NCBI RefSeq assembly: GCF_000449425.2
Contig: NZ_AVHW01000089.1
Coordinates: 1 to 64,000, forward strand
Reading direction: 5' to 3'
Length of the DNA: 64,000 bases
DNA from: Clostridioides difficile CD160
Lineage (GTDB): Bacteria; Bacillota; Clostridia; Peptostreptococcales; Peptostreptococcaceae
Shown here: positions 54,065-63,927 of the stretch, piece after piece
How the letters are laid out: each line of letters starts with the position of its first letter
Position numbering within the stretch: the first letter of the stretch is position 1
Position numbers and translations under genes: made by a program
Notes under the pieces: generated by a model
Database searches by the model: none
Told to the model about the DNA's origin: nothing
The model's input: the letters and a program-made list of their open reading frames with translations, nothing else

Positions 54065-56068
54065 ATGAAAAGTCAAAAAAGATTTAAAATTTTAGACATT
54101 GATGTATACCTGCAACCATTTGAGTCTGATATAAAAAAGCGAATGAAACACTATGAAGATGTGAAATCAAAAATATTAACTAACTATAAAGATTTTAATT
54201 CTTTTGCAAATGCTCACCTTTACTATGGCTTTCATCAAACAAATGATGGATGGTTTTACAGAGAATGGGCTCCAAATGCAGACAGTTTATCATTAATTGG
54301 TGACTTTAATAATTGGAATAGAAAATCTCATCTTCTCAAAAAAGTTGGTTCTGGTAATTGGGAGATATTTATTCCTGGTAAAGATAGCTTACCTCACAAA
54401 TCAGAGGTAAAAGTACAAGTAACTGCAAATGGAAAAACATTTGACCGTATACCACTATATATAAAAAGAGTAATTCAAAAGGATTTTGGTGGATTTAATG
54501 GACAAATATGGCAACCAAAAACTCCGTTTGTCTGGACTGATAATGAATTTGACTTAAAAAGCATAACTTCTCCACTAATCTATGAATGTCATATAGGCAT
54601 GGCTACTGAAAACGAATCTATCGGAACGTATAGCGAATTTACTGAAAATATACTTCCTAAAATAAAAAAATCTGGATACAATACTATTCAGCTTATGGCT
54701 ATTATGGAACATCCATACTATGCATCTTTTGGGTATCAAGTTTCAAACTTTTATGCAATCTCATCTAGGTTTGGTACTCCTGAAGACTTAAAAAATCTCA
54801 TAAATACTGCTCATTCTATGGGAATTGCTGTTTTATTAGATTTAGTTCATTCTCATGCTGTAAAGAATACTTTGGAGGGAATAAATGAGTTTGATGGAAG
54901 TGAACATCAATTCTTCCACTCAGGTTCAAAAGGAAATCATCCTGCTTGGGGTACAAAGCTATTTAACTATGGTAAACCCGAAGTAATCCATTTTTTACTT
55001 TCAAACATAAAATTTTGGTTAAATGAGTACCATTTTGATGGCTTTAGGTTTGATGGTGTAACCTCAATGTTATATCATAACCATGGTCTTGGAGTTTCAT
55101 TTGATAGTTATAAAAAATATTTTAGCATGAATACAGATATTGAAGCCATAACATATCTCCAATTTGCAAACGAATTAATAAAAGAGATTAAACCTAATTC
55201 AATAAGTATCGCAGAAGATATGAGCGGAATGCCTGGTATGTGTATACCTATAGAAGATGGTGGAATAGGATTTGACTACAGACTTGCAATGGGAGTACCA
55301 GATTTTTGGATAAAAACTATTTCTAACTTATCTGATGAAAACTGGGATTTAGGTAAAATGTGGTATGAGCTTACAACTAGACGTCCTGGTGAAAAAAATA
55401 TAGGTTATTGTGAATCTCATGACCAAGCGTTAGTTGGTGACAAAACAATTATTTTTTGGTTGGCTGACAAGGAAATGTACTGGAATATGGAAATAGACTC
55501 AAATAACCATGTTATCAATAGAGCCATATCTCTAATTAAGCTAATTAAATTAATAACTTTTTCTTTAGCTGGTGAAGGTTACCTAAATTTTATGGGAAAT
55601 GAATTTGGACATCCTGAATGGATTGATTTTCCACGAGAAGGAAATAATTGGAGTTATAAGTATGCTAGAAGACAATGGAACCTTTCAGAAAATGATACTT
55701 TAAAATATAAACAATTATTAAACTTTGATAATGCTATGCTTGAACTTACAAAATACGGTGATGTTTTTATCCAAAATAGCTATGAACTTATACATATGGA
55801 TAATGATAAAAAACTTTTAGTGTACAGTAAGGGCAAATATTTATTTATATTTAATTTCCATCCTAATCTAATACAGTCAGTCGATATTTCAAAATTTCAA
55901 AATACAAACTATAAAACAATACTAAGTACTGATATGATAGAGTTTGGAGGAAATACAAAAAAAGAAAATTTACTAGACTATAATGTATACTTTAGTTCAG
56001 CCCCACCATCTTCAAAACTACCTGTTGCATCTCGTACAGCAATAGTTTTTTTAGATGATAATGTTTAA
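54065..56068 (+). CDS. glgB: 1,4-alpha-glucan branching enzyme, eukaryote-like GH13 type
   Basis: 667 residues: an N-terminal CBM48 domain (about 60-160, HQTNDGWFYREWAPNADSLSLIGDFNNWN), a GH13 catalytic domain and a C-terminal all-beta domain. Catalytic Asp lies in FDGFRFDGVTSMLYHNHG and Glu in SISIAEDMSGMPG; CESHDQALVGDKTI and NFMGNEFGHPEWIDFPREGN follow. These strings resemble plant, fungal and animal branching enzymes (GH13_8) more than the usual bacterial GlgB (GH13_9). It forms alpha-1,6 branches in glycogen. No other glg genes are adjacent. GGAGGAG precedes the ATG. Confidence 0.92.
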   Translation: MKSQKRFKILDIDVYLQPFESDIKKRMKHYEDVKSKILTNYKDFNSFANAHLYYGFHQTNDGWFYREWAPNADSLSLIGDFNNWNRKSHLLKKVGSGNWEIFIPGKDSLPHKSEVKVQVTANGKTFDRIPLYIKRVIQKDFGGFNGQIWQPKTPFVWTDNEFDLKSITSPLIYECHIGMATENESIGTYSEFTENILPKIKKSGYNTIQLMAIMEHPYYASFGYQVSNFYAISSRFGTPEDLKNLINTAHSMGIAVLLDLVHSHAVKNTLEGINEFDGSEHQFFHSGSKGNHPAWGTKLFNYGKPEVIHFLLSNIKFWLNEYHFDGFRFDGVTSMLYHNHGLGVSFDSYKKYFSMNTDIEAITYLQFANELIKEIKPNSISIAEDMSGMPGMCIPIEDGGIGFDYRLAMGVPDFWIKTISNLSDENWDLGKMWYELTTRRPGEKNIGYCESHDQALVGDKTIIFWLADKEMYWNMEIDSNNHVINRAISLIKLIKLITFSLAGEGYLNFMGNEFGHPEWIDFPREGNNWSYKYARRQWNLSENDTLKYKQLLNFDNAMLELTKYGDVFIQNSYELIHMDNDKKLLVYSKGKYLFIFNFHPNLIQSVDISKFQNTNYKTILSTDMIEFGGNTKKENLLDYNVYFSSAPPSSKLPVASRTAIVFLDDNV

Positions 56069-56088
56069 ATATTAAAATATATATTAAA

Positions 56089-56126
56089 AGCCAAATAACA
56101 ATTTTAATACAAAATGTTATTTGGCT
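56089..56126 (+). terminator. terminator of glgB
   Basis: A perfect 12-bp stem AGCCAAATAACA / TGTTATTTGGCT with a 14-base loop. Confidence 0.8.
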
Positions 56127-56167
56127 AATTTATTTTCTTGTGGTTTAATTACTTTTTAGATTTAATA

Positions 56168-56479
56168 CTATAATTTCCAACTTTTAAGTTGTGGCATTAT
56201 GTTCATTTTAACAGTTTGACTTTTTAAGGCTTTTCTAAATTTCTCAGTTGAAGAATCCTTAAACATCTTGCTAGAAGAATTCTTAAGGTCTTCCATAGAG
56301 TCCCAATGTTGTATCATAATCCATTTTTGGCTTTTTTCATCATACAAAAGCTCTGTATCAATAAAACCAGGTTGTATAGAATGAAATTTCATTTCTAAAT
56401 CATTTACAATCTCTATAAACTCGTCTTTTGACAAGTTTTCTTCCACACTAAATTCCACTATCTCTGTAATAATTTTCAT
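56168..56479 (-). CDS. antibiotic-biosynthesis-monooxygenase-like (ABM fold) protein
   Basis: 103 residues: MKIITEIVEFSVEENLSKDEF, FIDTELLYDEKSQKWIMIQHWDSMEDLKNSS, and a C-terminal KALKSQTVKMNIMPQL. The pattern is that of the dimeric alpha+beta barrel (ABM/DUF) family, which holds heme-degrading and quinone-oxidising enzymes and many unknowns. The ATG at 56479 follows GGAGG by 7 bases. It is 78 bases after an AraC regulator on the same strand. Confidence 0.75.
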   Translation of the reverse strand: MKIITEIVEFSVEENLSKDEFIEIVNDLEMKFHSIQPGFIDTELLYDEKSQKWIMIQHWDSMEDLKNSSSKMFKDSSTEKFRKALKSQTVKMNIMPQLKSWKL

Positions 56480-56557
56480 ATACAAAACCTCCAATTTATT
56501 TTTCTTATATCATATCAAAAACTAAATTAGAGGTATTGTAAAAAATCGACAGTGTAA

Positions 56558-57376
56558 TTACAAGTAACTATACCTTATATTTTCTTTAATAGTCTTATTC
56601 TCACTAATAAATTTAATTGGTGATGTCCCTGAGAATTCTTTAAATTCTTTTATAAAGTGTGCTTGGTCATAGTACTCATTTTCATAAATAAAATCAAAAA
56701 GTTCATTATTTTTATAGGTATGAATGAGCTGATTACTTGCCATTTTAAATCTGCATATTCTCTTTAGAATCTTAGGTGTATACCCAGTATACTTTAAACA
56801 GCTTCTTTCCAAGGTTTTAATATTTATATTCATATTATCACAAAATGATTTTACATTATTAGAACTATTGCCATATATAAATGAATCCAAAAGCTTTACA
56901 GATTTATTTTCAATTAACCCTTCTTCTAATATGGATAATAATACTTCTTCTAAATGTAAGACTGCTTTTTCTATTGATAATATTTTATTTAATGACTCTT
57001 CCAATTTTTTTGCAAAGACCTCTGATACTTGTTCTAAATCGACAATTTGACTATTAAACTCTGAAATTGGTATCTTTAAAAATGGATAAAGACCAAATGG
57101 ATAAAAAGAAATCCCCATAACACGTATATTTCCATGTTGAATAATAAATCCATGTTTATCTCTTATTCCATTAAAATGTATATTACTAGTTGTATAGTTT
57201 TGGTTTTCAATTTTATATTCTATAATATCAGAAAGATTAAGAATAATATCTATACTATCTGTGGGTAGTAACTTATTGTTTAACAATATATTTTCATCTG
57301 TCTTAAGATACCAAATAAACTTTACCCACGGCTTTAAACGAGCATTTCTAACTGAATATCTTGTAACTGATAACAT
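56558..57376 (-). CDS. AraC-family transcriptional regulator
   Basis: 272 residues. The N-terminal domain (RYSVRNARLKPWVKFIWYLKTDE, LLPTDSIDIILNLSD, HFNGIRDKHGFIIQHG) is the DUF6597-like sensor seen in a subset of AraC proteins. The HTH pair is VKSFCDNMNINIKTLERSCLKYTGYTPKILKRICRF and LFDFIYENEYYDQAHFIKEFKEFSGTSPIKF. It likely controls the following ABM-fold gene. The inducer is unknown. Confidence 0.88.
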   Translation of the reverse strand: MLSVTRYSVRNARLKPWVKFIWYLKTDENILLNNKLLPTDSIDIILNLSDIIEYKIENQNYTTSNIHFNGIRDKHGFIIQHGNIRVMGISFYPFGLYPFLKIPISEFNSQIVDLEQVSEVFAKKLEESLNKILSIEKAVLHLEEVLLSILEEGLIENKSVKLLDSFIYGNSSNNVKSFCDNMNINIKTLERSCLKYTGYTPKILKRICRFKMASNQLIHTYKNNELFDFIYENEYYDQAHFIKEFKEFSGTSPIKFISENKTIKENIRYSYL

Positions 57377-57475
57377 ATTGAGTTAGCCCCTATCCTAAAA
57401 TATTTTTATTATGTACTTCACCTTAATATTATACAATATAATTTATGCTATCATAAATTTTAATCTACTTTACTA

Positions 57476-58000
57476 TCATTTCATACATTTTTTCAATATT
57501 TTAGAAATAGGAAGTGCTATTATAAGACCTATTAATACTTGCATTAAATTACCTGGTATTGAAGTAAGAGGTACTACAAAATTGCCATAAAGTATAACCT
57601 CTGTTACATAATATCCAAATAACATCCAAATTGATGAGACAGCTACACCTATTACATTAATTAAAAAATTATTTCCATTCTTGCCATTTGCCCATACAAT
57701 CTTTCCAAGTAAATAACCCATAATACCTCTAACTATAAAAGTAAATGGAGCCCATAGAGTCCATCCAGATATTAAATCAAAAAGCGACATACCAATAGCA
57801 CCCGATAAGGCACCTTTCTTACTTCCAAATACTATCGCTGATATGAATAACATCGCTGTTCCTAAATGAACAAGTCCACCATTTATAGATATTGGCAACC
57901 TTATATTTATAAATTTAGTTGCAATAAATACTAAAGCTATTAATAGTGAAGTTTCCACCATGTCTTTCGTCGTAAATTTTTGTTTAGCTGTAATTTCCAT
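57476..58000 (-). CDS. ECF transporter S component (vitamin-type substrate binder)
   Basis: 174 residues with six predicted membrane helices. It contains ATKFINIRLPISINGGLVHLGTAMLFISAIVFGSKKGALSGAIGMSLFDLISGWTLWAPFTFIVRG, the pattern of the S components related to those for pyridoxine and hydroxymethylpyrimidine. It would work with a shared ECF energising module (EcfA/A'/T) encoded elsewhere. Substrate is not certain; the co-directional class V aminotransferase 23 bases upstream needs PLP, which hints at vitamin B6. Confidence 0.88.
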   Translation of the reverse strand: MEITAKQKFTTKDMVETSLLIALVFIATKFINIRLPISINGGLVHLGTAMLFISAIVFGSKKGALSGAIGMSLFDLISGWTLWAPFTFIVRGIMGYLLGKIVWANGKNGNNFLINVIGVAVSSIWMLFGYYVTEVILYGNFVVPLTSIPGNLMQVLIGLIIALPISKILKKCMK

Positions 58001-58023
58001 GCTTCATCCCCCTTGTCTATCTA

Positions 58024-59166
58024 TTAAAAATAATACTTATTAAATAAATCTAACAAACTTTCATTTCCTTTAAATCCTAATGCACTTAGGCTCTTATCCA
58101 AAACATTTAGTATGTGCTCTATTTTATTTAGATTAGCATTTTCCCCCATGTGACCTATTCTTAAAATAGTGTCCATGTATTGATTTAATGATGTTGCAAC
58201 AAGTGTATTATAATTTTTAAGCATGTAATTGGTAAGTTTTAAAGCTCCTATACTTTCAGGAATTTTTATAGCTGTGACTGTATTAGAATATCCTTCTTCT
58301 AAAAATAATTCTAGACCATATTCCTCAATAGATTTTCTGACACTATAAGCTATTTTTTCATGTCTATCTAATACTTTTTCTATTCCCTCTTCTAATATAT
58401 TATCAAGAGCTTTATCAAGACCTATTATGTCGCTTATTGGCATTGTATAAGGAAAATATTTTTTTTCATAATAACCTTCCCATATATTTAAATTACAATA
58501 AAAACCTATTACATCTGTTTTTCTATTCTTTATGCAATTTTTCGCATCTTTACTTATCCCAACTATAGTAAGACCTGCTGGTGCAGAGATAGCTTTTTGC
58601 GAACCACCTAATATTATGTCTATTTTAGATTCATCTACATTTAATCTCTCTCCAACCATACCTGCTACAGAATCAACTACAGTTAATATCCCATATTCCT
58701 TAAGTAATGGGCATATTTTACTTACATCGTTTAATACACCAGTTGGAGTATCACAGTGTACAACTGTTGCATACTTAAAGTTACTATCTTTATCTAAAAA
58801 TGCCTTTAATTCATCAACATCTATACTTTTTGTATATTTGCTTGAAAAAAGCACATACTCTCCACCATACATTGTTACAAAATCCTTAAAACCTTCTCCA
58901 TATATACCATTATCAATTACAAGGACTCTATCTCCCTTTTCTGTAAGTGATGCACAAGCTGCTTCAAGCCCTAATATACCTTCACCACTCAATATGTAAA
59001 CATCATTTTTTGTACCAACTATATTACCAAACTTTTCACACGTTTTTTTATAAAATTCAACAAAATCAACATCTATATCTGGGTTTGTTGTCTTCTCTGC
59101 TCTTGCTAACCTTACATTTTCCCTAGTTTCTGTTGGTCCTGGTGCATAATTAATTTTATTGTTCAT
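58024..59166 (-). CDS. class V aminotransferase (alanine-glyoxylate / serine-pyruvate type)
   Basis: 380 residues. It starts INYAPGPTETRENVRLARAEKTTNPD, the APGPTxxP-like opening of alanine-glyoxylate aminotransferases. ILSGEGILGLEAACASLTEKG, TVVHCDTPTGVLND, VDSVAGMVGE, and the PLP lysine in DIILGGSQKAISAPAGLTIVGIS are seen. Amino donor and acceptor cannot be assigned. AAAAGGAGC precedes the ATG. It forms an operon with the ECF S component. Confidence 0.9.
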   Translation of the reverse strand: MNNKINYAPGPTETRENVRLARAEKTTNPDIDVDFVEFYKKTCEKFGNIVGTKNDVYILSGEGILGLEAACASLTEKGDRVLVIDNGIYGEGFKDFVTMYGGEYVLFSSKYTKSIDVDELKAFLDKDSNFKYATVVHCDTPTGVLNDVSKICPLLKEYGILTVVDSVAGMVGERLNVDESKIDIILGGSQKAISAPAGLTIVGISKDAKNCIKNRKTDVIGFYCNLNIWEGYYEKKYFPYTMPISDIIGLDKALDNILEEGIEKVLDRHEKIAYSVRKSIEEYGLELFLEEGYSNTVTAIKIPESIGALKLTNYMLKNYNTLVATSLNQYMDTILRIGHMGENANLNKIEHILNVLDKSLSALGFKGNESLLDLFNKYYF

Positions 59167-59317
59167 ATATATTCAGCTCCTTTTTATTTTATATACGCTT
59201 ATTATACAAAATTTTCATTTTATATGGTACAATTTTATATTTTTTTGAAATTGTACCGATACATTTGCTGATATGAATAATATCCATTTATTAGACATAG
59301 CTATTGATTGCACAAAA

Positions 59318-59355
59318 AATACAGAGCAAACATTATTTTAATTGTCTGCTCTGTA
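59318..59355 (-). terminator. terminator of the ABC/two-component operon
   Basis: A perfect 10-bp stem ATACAGAGCA / TGCTCTGTAT; on the minus strand it is followed by TTTTTTG. It lies about 80 bases past the permease stop. Confidence 0.75.
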
Positions 59356-59436
59356 TCTATATAATTTAATCTATTTGATTATTTTTTTGTGTGCTTATTT
59401 TTATTACTAAAAAACTATCCATTAAATATCCATACT

Positions 59437-61824
59437 TTATTCACTATATCTTACTCTATCAATAAGTGATTCTTTATTGAAACTTTTTCCTATTAAATAA
59501 GTTGTTATAAATTGAGCTATAATAATACATACAGCCATCAATAGGATTGGTACTATTGGTAAAGCATATGTTGCATAAGATAAGCCAGTCTTTTTTAGGA
59601 ATATAACAGCAATATATCCTAATATTCCTCCAGATAAAATACTTCCTATCATCATTCTAGAAGTATAATATATAGCCTCTGAGTTAAGCATTTTTACTAA
59701 TTGTTTATTAGTAAGACCAATGGCTTGAAGCATACCAAGTTCTTTCTTTCTAGTAACTATACTAGTTATCATTGTATTTACAAGATTCATAAATCCGATA
59801 ACACCTATTATACCTGTTAAAGTGTATCCCATTATTTTTATAAATGAAATCACAGCTTTATTTGACTCTATTCTGCTATCTAAAAAATCAGTTTCTAGAA
59901 ATCCATTAGATTTAGCTATTTTCTTTATGCTATCTTTTATTTCTTGATACTTTCCTTCTTCCGTATATATTCCTAAACTACTTGTTGAATCATTTTTCAA
60001 AGTTCTATCTATAAAATCTTTTCCTATACCAAAGCTCGGAGACCCCATAGCTATTGCTTGAACCTTAAATTCTTTTTTTATTACTTTATCTCCATCATAT
60101 AGAGTTAATTTTATTTTATCTCCTGCCTTTACTCCCATTTCTTTTGCTGTATCAACATGAGTAATTATTATTTCATCTCCTGTTTGCAGTTTTTCAAAAT
60201 TTATTTTCCCATCTACTAAATTATTATTTAATGATTTCACATCATTTTCATCTACACTTTGTAAAAGGTCATGTTTAAATTCAACATCATAATCATCCAT
60301 TCCAACCTTTATACTACTTGCAGACTCTATTTTTTTAATTCCTTCTATATTTTTTATTTGATTTAAAAAGTCTTTACTTAAAGGATTATTCATTTGCAAA
60401 ATATTCAAATTATTTTTAGGATTTTTATCACTATCCATTTCATAACCAGAAAGCCTAACTTCTATATCATAAGGAAAATTTGCTCTTGCCATCTTCTCAG
60501 CATCAAAACTTTCTAAGGCAGTTGATACTGTTATAAATATAGTTCCACTCAATATAAGAGATACCAATGTCATGTAAGTACGCTTTTTATTTCTTTCTAA
60601 ATTAGCTTGTGATAATCTATTTAAATTTATATTTTTATGACCTTTTCTCTTATTTTTATTACTTATTTTATTTCCAGTATACCTTACTGCATCAACTATA
60701 GATACTTTTGATGCTACTTTCATTGGCTTTAAAAGTGATAACACAACAGACATAAAGCTTATTACTACAACCAATAATATAACTGGTAATTGTGATGATT
60801 TTACATTCATATCCATAACTAATTTTATTATAATATTTGCAAGCACATAACCTAAAATTGTTCCTATTGGTATTGCAATCCCTGCTAAGATAAAACCTTC
60901 CTTAAATACTATATTTTTTACTTGTTTTTTAGTTGCACCAATTGCTCTAAGCTTTCCAAATTCTTGAACTTTTGTAACTATTGAAATATAGAATATATTG
61001 TATATTACTAAAATACTAGACAATACGATTACTAACCCTACAAAAACTCCACCCATAATTATTTCCATATCAGGTTTTAAAGCATTTATATAGTTTTCAT
61101 TTACAACTACATTAATCGTATCCAACCCTATATCATTAGCAATCTTATTTAATCTTGATTTAGCTTGTTCTATCGATAAATTACTTTTATCGTTTAATTT
61201 TACATATATATTAAAATCTTCTTGTGACATATCTCTAGTATTTTTCATATATGTTTCTGATATAATAGCAGAATAATATTTACCTGCTTCAGATATTTCA
61301 CTAGTTTTTAAAATTCCAGTTATAATGAACTCTTTTTCAATTCTATTGTCACTTTTATAGTCATTATAAGCTATTTTTATCTTTTCACCTAAATTTTTAT
61401 TACTATAACCAAGTGCTTTTAAAGCCCCTCTATCCAACACAATTTCATTCTCTTTTGTTGGTAACTCACCTTTGACAAACTCAAAGTTATTTAATCTTAA
61501 AGTATCTTCATTCATGTATGCTAGAGAAATATTTGAATCATCTTCTAGCTTCTCAAAACCTACTCCATTCATTTCACCAGTTAATTCTACATCTGCATGA
61601 TTACTCAATATATTAGCTTGTTTTTCGTCTACATTGGCTAATACACCATGATAATTACCTGAATACTTTATAGTATTTTCTTTTTGATATGTACCTGCAT
61701 CAATAATATAAATTCCAATAGATGAAAGCATTAAAGTTGAAAGTATTATAGTGATTATTATTAAAATACTTTTTGATTTATTTTGCTTTAGATTACTTTT
61801 TGCTATTTTAGTAGTATTAATCAT
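59437..61824 (-). CDS. FtsX-type ABC transporter permease (MacB-like, two FtsX domains)
   Basis: 795 residues from ATG 61824. A first membrane helix (SKSILIIITIILSTLMLSSIGIYII) and a large external domain (about 55-250) lead to three helices of the first FtsX domain (VQEFGKLRAIGATKKQVKNIVF). A second unit of external domain (about 440-660) and C-terminal FtsX domain (VTRKKELGMLQAIGLTNKQLVKML) follows. Such permeases act in peptide-antibiotic sensing/resistance or lipoprotein/toxin handling. The start overlaps the ATPase stop by 8 bases (ATGATTAA), showing coupling. Confidence 0.92.
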   Translation of the reverse strand: MINTTKIAKSNLKQNKSKSILIIITIILSTLMLSSIGIYIIDAGTYQKENTIKYSGNYHGVLANVDEKQANILSNHADVELTGEMNGVGFEKLEDDSNISLAYMNEDTLRLNNFEFVKGELPTKENEIVLDRGALKALGYSNKNLGEKIKIAYNDYKSDNRIEKEFIITGILKTSEISEAGKYYSAIISETYMKNTRDMSQEDFNIYVKLNDKSNLSIEQAKSRLNKIANDIGLDTINVVVNENYINALKPDMEIIMGGVFVGLVIVLSSILVIYNIFYISIVTKVQEFGKLRAIGATKKQVKNIVFKEGFILAGIAIPIGTILGYVLANIIIKLVMDMNVKSSQLPVILLVVVISFMSVVLSLLKPMKVASKVSIVDAVRYTGNKISNKNKRKGHKNINLNRLSQANLERNKKRTYMTLVSLILSGTIFITVSTALESFDAEKMARANFPYDIEVRLSGYEMDSDKNPKNNLNILQMNNPLSKDFLNQIKNIEGIKKIESASSIKVGMDDYDVEFKHDLLQSVDENDVKSLNNNLVDGKINFEKLQTGDEIIITHVDTAKEMGVKAGDKIKLTLYDGDKVIKKEFKVQAIAMGSPSFGIGKDFIDRTLKNDSTSSLGIYTEEGKYQEIKDSIKKIAKSNGFLETDFLDSRIESNKAVISFIKIMGYTLTGIIGVIGFMNLVNTMITSIVTRKKELGMLQAIGLTNKQLVKMLNSEAIYYTSRMMIGSILSGGILGYIAVIFLKKTGLSYATYALPIVPILLMAVCIIIAQFITTYLIGKSFNKESLIDRVRYSE

Positions 61825-62500
61825 TTTTACCACCAACCTTTGATACCCTACCATCTTCTATAAATATAACTCTATCAGCCATTTGAGCTATACTATCATC
61901 ATGAGTTATCATAACTAAAGTTTGACTGTATTTCTTAGACATAGACTTTAGAATACTCATAACTTCATCAGATGTTTTAGAATCTAGGTTTCCAGTTGGT
62001 TCATCTGCAAGTATTATAGCAGGTCTTGTAGCTAAAGCTCTTGCTATTGCTACCCTTTGTTGTTGACCACCTGATAATGTATTTGGTAAAACATCGTGTT
62101 TATTTTCAAGTCCCAATGATTTTAGAAGTTCTTTTATAAAATGTTCATCCACTTCTCTACCATCTAGACCGATTGGTAATACTACATTTTCCCACACATT
62201 AAGAGATGGGATTAGGTTATAGCTTTGAAATATAAATCCTATCTTTCTTCTTCTAAATACAGCAAGTTCTTCTTCTTTTAATGTAAATATATTTTTATTA
62301 TCTATATATACATTCCCAGATGTAGGTATATCAAGTCCTCCAATCATATGTAAAAGAGTACTTTTTCCAGAACCTGATTTTCCTATTATTGCAACAAATT
62401 CACCTTCATTTATTTCTAAGTTAACATTATCCAAAGCTCTTACTAAGCTTTCTCCTGCTCCATAATGTTTTGATAAGTTTTCAGTGTATAGTATTTTCAT
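61817..62500 (-). CDS. ABC transporter ATPase (MacB/LolD family)
   Basis: 227 residues. Walker A GKSGSGKSTLLHMIGGLD (about 38-55), Q-loop FIFQSYNLIPSLNVWENVVLP, signature LSGGQQQRVAIARALATRPAIILADEPTGNLDS (signature plus Walker B), H-loop VMITHD. It energises the FtsX-type permease encoded just downstream. In an operon headed by a two-component system. Confidence 0.96.
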   Translation of the reverse strand: MKILYTENLSKHYGAGESLVRALDNVNLEINEGEFVAIIGKSGSGKSTLLHMIGGLDIPTSGNVYIDNKNIFTLKEEELAVFRRRKIGFIFQSYNLIPSLNVWENVVLPIGLDGREVDEHFIKELLKSLGLENKHDVLPNTLSGGQQQRVAIARALATRPAIILADEPTGNLDSKTSDEVMSILKSMSKKYSQTLVMITHDDSIAQMADRVIFIEDGRVSKVGGKND

Positions 62501-62616
62501 AAAATTTCCCTCTCATTCTAAGTTATATTACCCCATTTTTTATTACTCTTTATTTTTTGGAGCTGTTTATACTTATATAATAAATGTAGAGGCTTACATT
62601 TTCCTTTCATTTAATA

Positions 62617-63927
62617 TTACATAGTTGTAAGAAACAAAGAAAACTTACTTCCTACTCCTACTTTAGAAGAAACCATAATATTTCCACCCTGTTCTTCTAA
62701 TATTTTTCTACTTAGATACAATCCTACTCCACTACCTTCTATAGATTCGATTTCCTCAGAGATACCTCTATAAAAACGTTTAAATATATTATTAAATTCA
62801 CTCTTTTTAATCCCACTACCATTATCCTCTATTATAATTTTAAAATAATTGGCAGTTTCCTCTACAGATATATTTATTTCCCCATTCATTTGTGTGTATT
62901 TTACAGCATTATCTAATACATTAAAAATACTCTCTTCAGTCCATTTTTTATCATGAGGTATAATTCTACCATTGAATTCATTTAAATTTAATGTTATATT
63001 TTTACTCTTAGCTTTTGGAAGCACACTTTTTACAGCATTTAAAATAGTATTTTTTATATCATTATCTTCTTTTTTTATGTTTATCATGCTAATCTCTAGC
63101 CTTGATATGTTAACTAAAGAATTTATTAAGCTTTCTAATTTACTTATAGAATTTTTGTTAGTTACTAAAAACTCTTGAGCTTCGTCTTCCTCTAAGTCTT
63201 CTTCTATAAGCAATGTATTATATAATTTTAATGATGCTAAAGGAGTTTTTAGTTGATGGGAAATATCTGTTACTAATGACTTTACACTTTCTTTTTCTTT
63301 CTCTAATTTAATAAACTTTATCTTTAAACTTCTATTCAACTCATATAGACAGTTATTTATCTTGCTAAATGTACCTTCTTTAAAATACTCATTGTATTCT
63401 ACTAGATAACCAGTATCTTCTAACTCAGTAGAATCCTTCAAGTAATTTTCTTGTGACATCTTATCTACTATAAAATAAATTTTACTCAATCTTTTATTTA
63501 TGTATCTTATAAAATAATATATTATACCTGTAACAACTATAAACATTACTACAAAAACAGAAACTGATTCTTTAAAAAAGGTTTTTAAATATAGTCCAAA
63601 ATTTTTATCATTTGACATTTTATTTTCTAATCCATATCCAAATTTTTTAAATGCTTTTTCTCCAATAGCCACCTTACTATAATCAGAATTGTAAATAGAT
63701 TTTACTATATCTATCTCATCATTTGGATATTTCTCAATCAATATCCCAACAATACTTTGAGTATTTCTTATTTGATATTCATATAATTTATGTAATCTAT
63801 TATATTCAAAGAGTATAAATACAAGCGTTACTATTAGTACAGATAAGATAGAGCACACAATAACTCTTCTCATTATATAATCATCTTTCATACTCAAGCT
63901 ATCTTTGACATTCATACTTTTTAACAT
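62617..63927 (-). CDS. sensor histidine kinase of the ABC-linked two-component system
   Basis: 436 residues from ATG 63927, 9 bases after GGAG; the GTG at 63951 precedes that site. Two membrane helices (about 22-45 and 125-150) frame an 80-residue external loop. HisKA carries the phospho-His in TDISHQLKTPLASLKLYN; HATPase boxes are NVLDNAVKYTQ, EDNGSGIKKSE and GSGVGLYLSRKILEEQGG. It overlaps the response-regulator stop by 7 bases. It probably senses a peptide or envelope signal and induces the ABC genes. Confidence 0.94.
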   Translation of the reverse strand: MLKSMNVKDSLSMKDDYIMRRVIVCSILSVLIVTLVFILFEYNRLHKLYEYQIRNTQSIVGILIEKYPNDEIDIVKSIYNSDYSKVAIGEKAFKKFGYGLENKMSNDKNFGLYLKTFFKESVSVFVVMFIVVTGIIYYFIRYINKRLSKIYFIVDKMSQENYLKDSTELEDTGYLVEYNEYFKEGTFSKINNCLYELNRSLKIKFIKLEKEKESVKSLVTDISHQLKTPLASLKLYNTLLIEEDLEEDEAQEFLVTNKNSISKLESLINSLVNISRLEISMINIKKEDNDIKNTILNAVKSVLPKAKSKNITLNLNEFNGRIIPHDKKWTEESIFNVLDNAVKYTQMNGEINISVEETANYFKIIIEDNGSGIKKSEFNNIFKRFYRGISEEIESIEGSGVGLYLSRKILEEQGGNIMVSSKVGVGSKFSLFLTTM

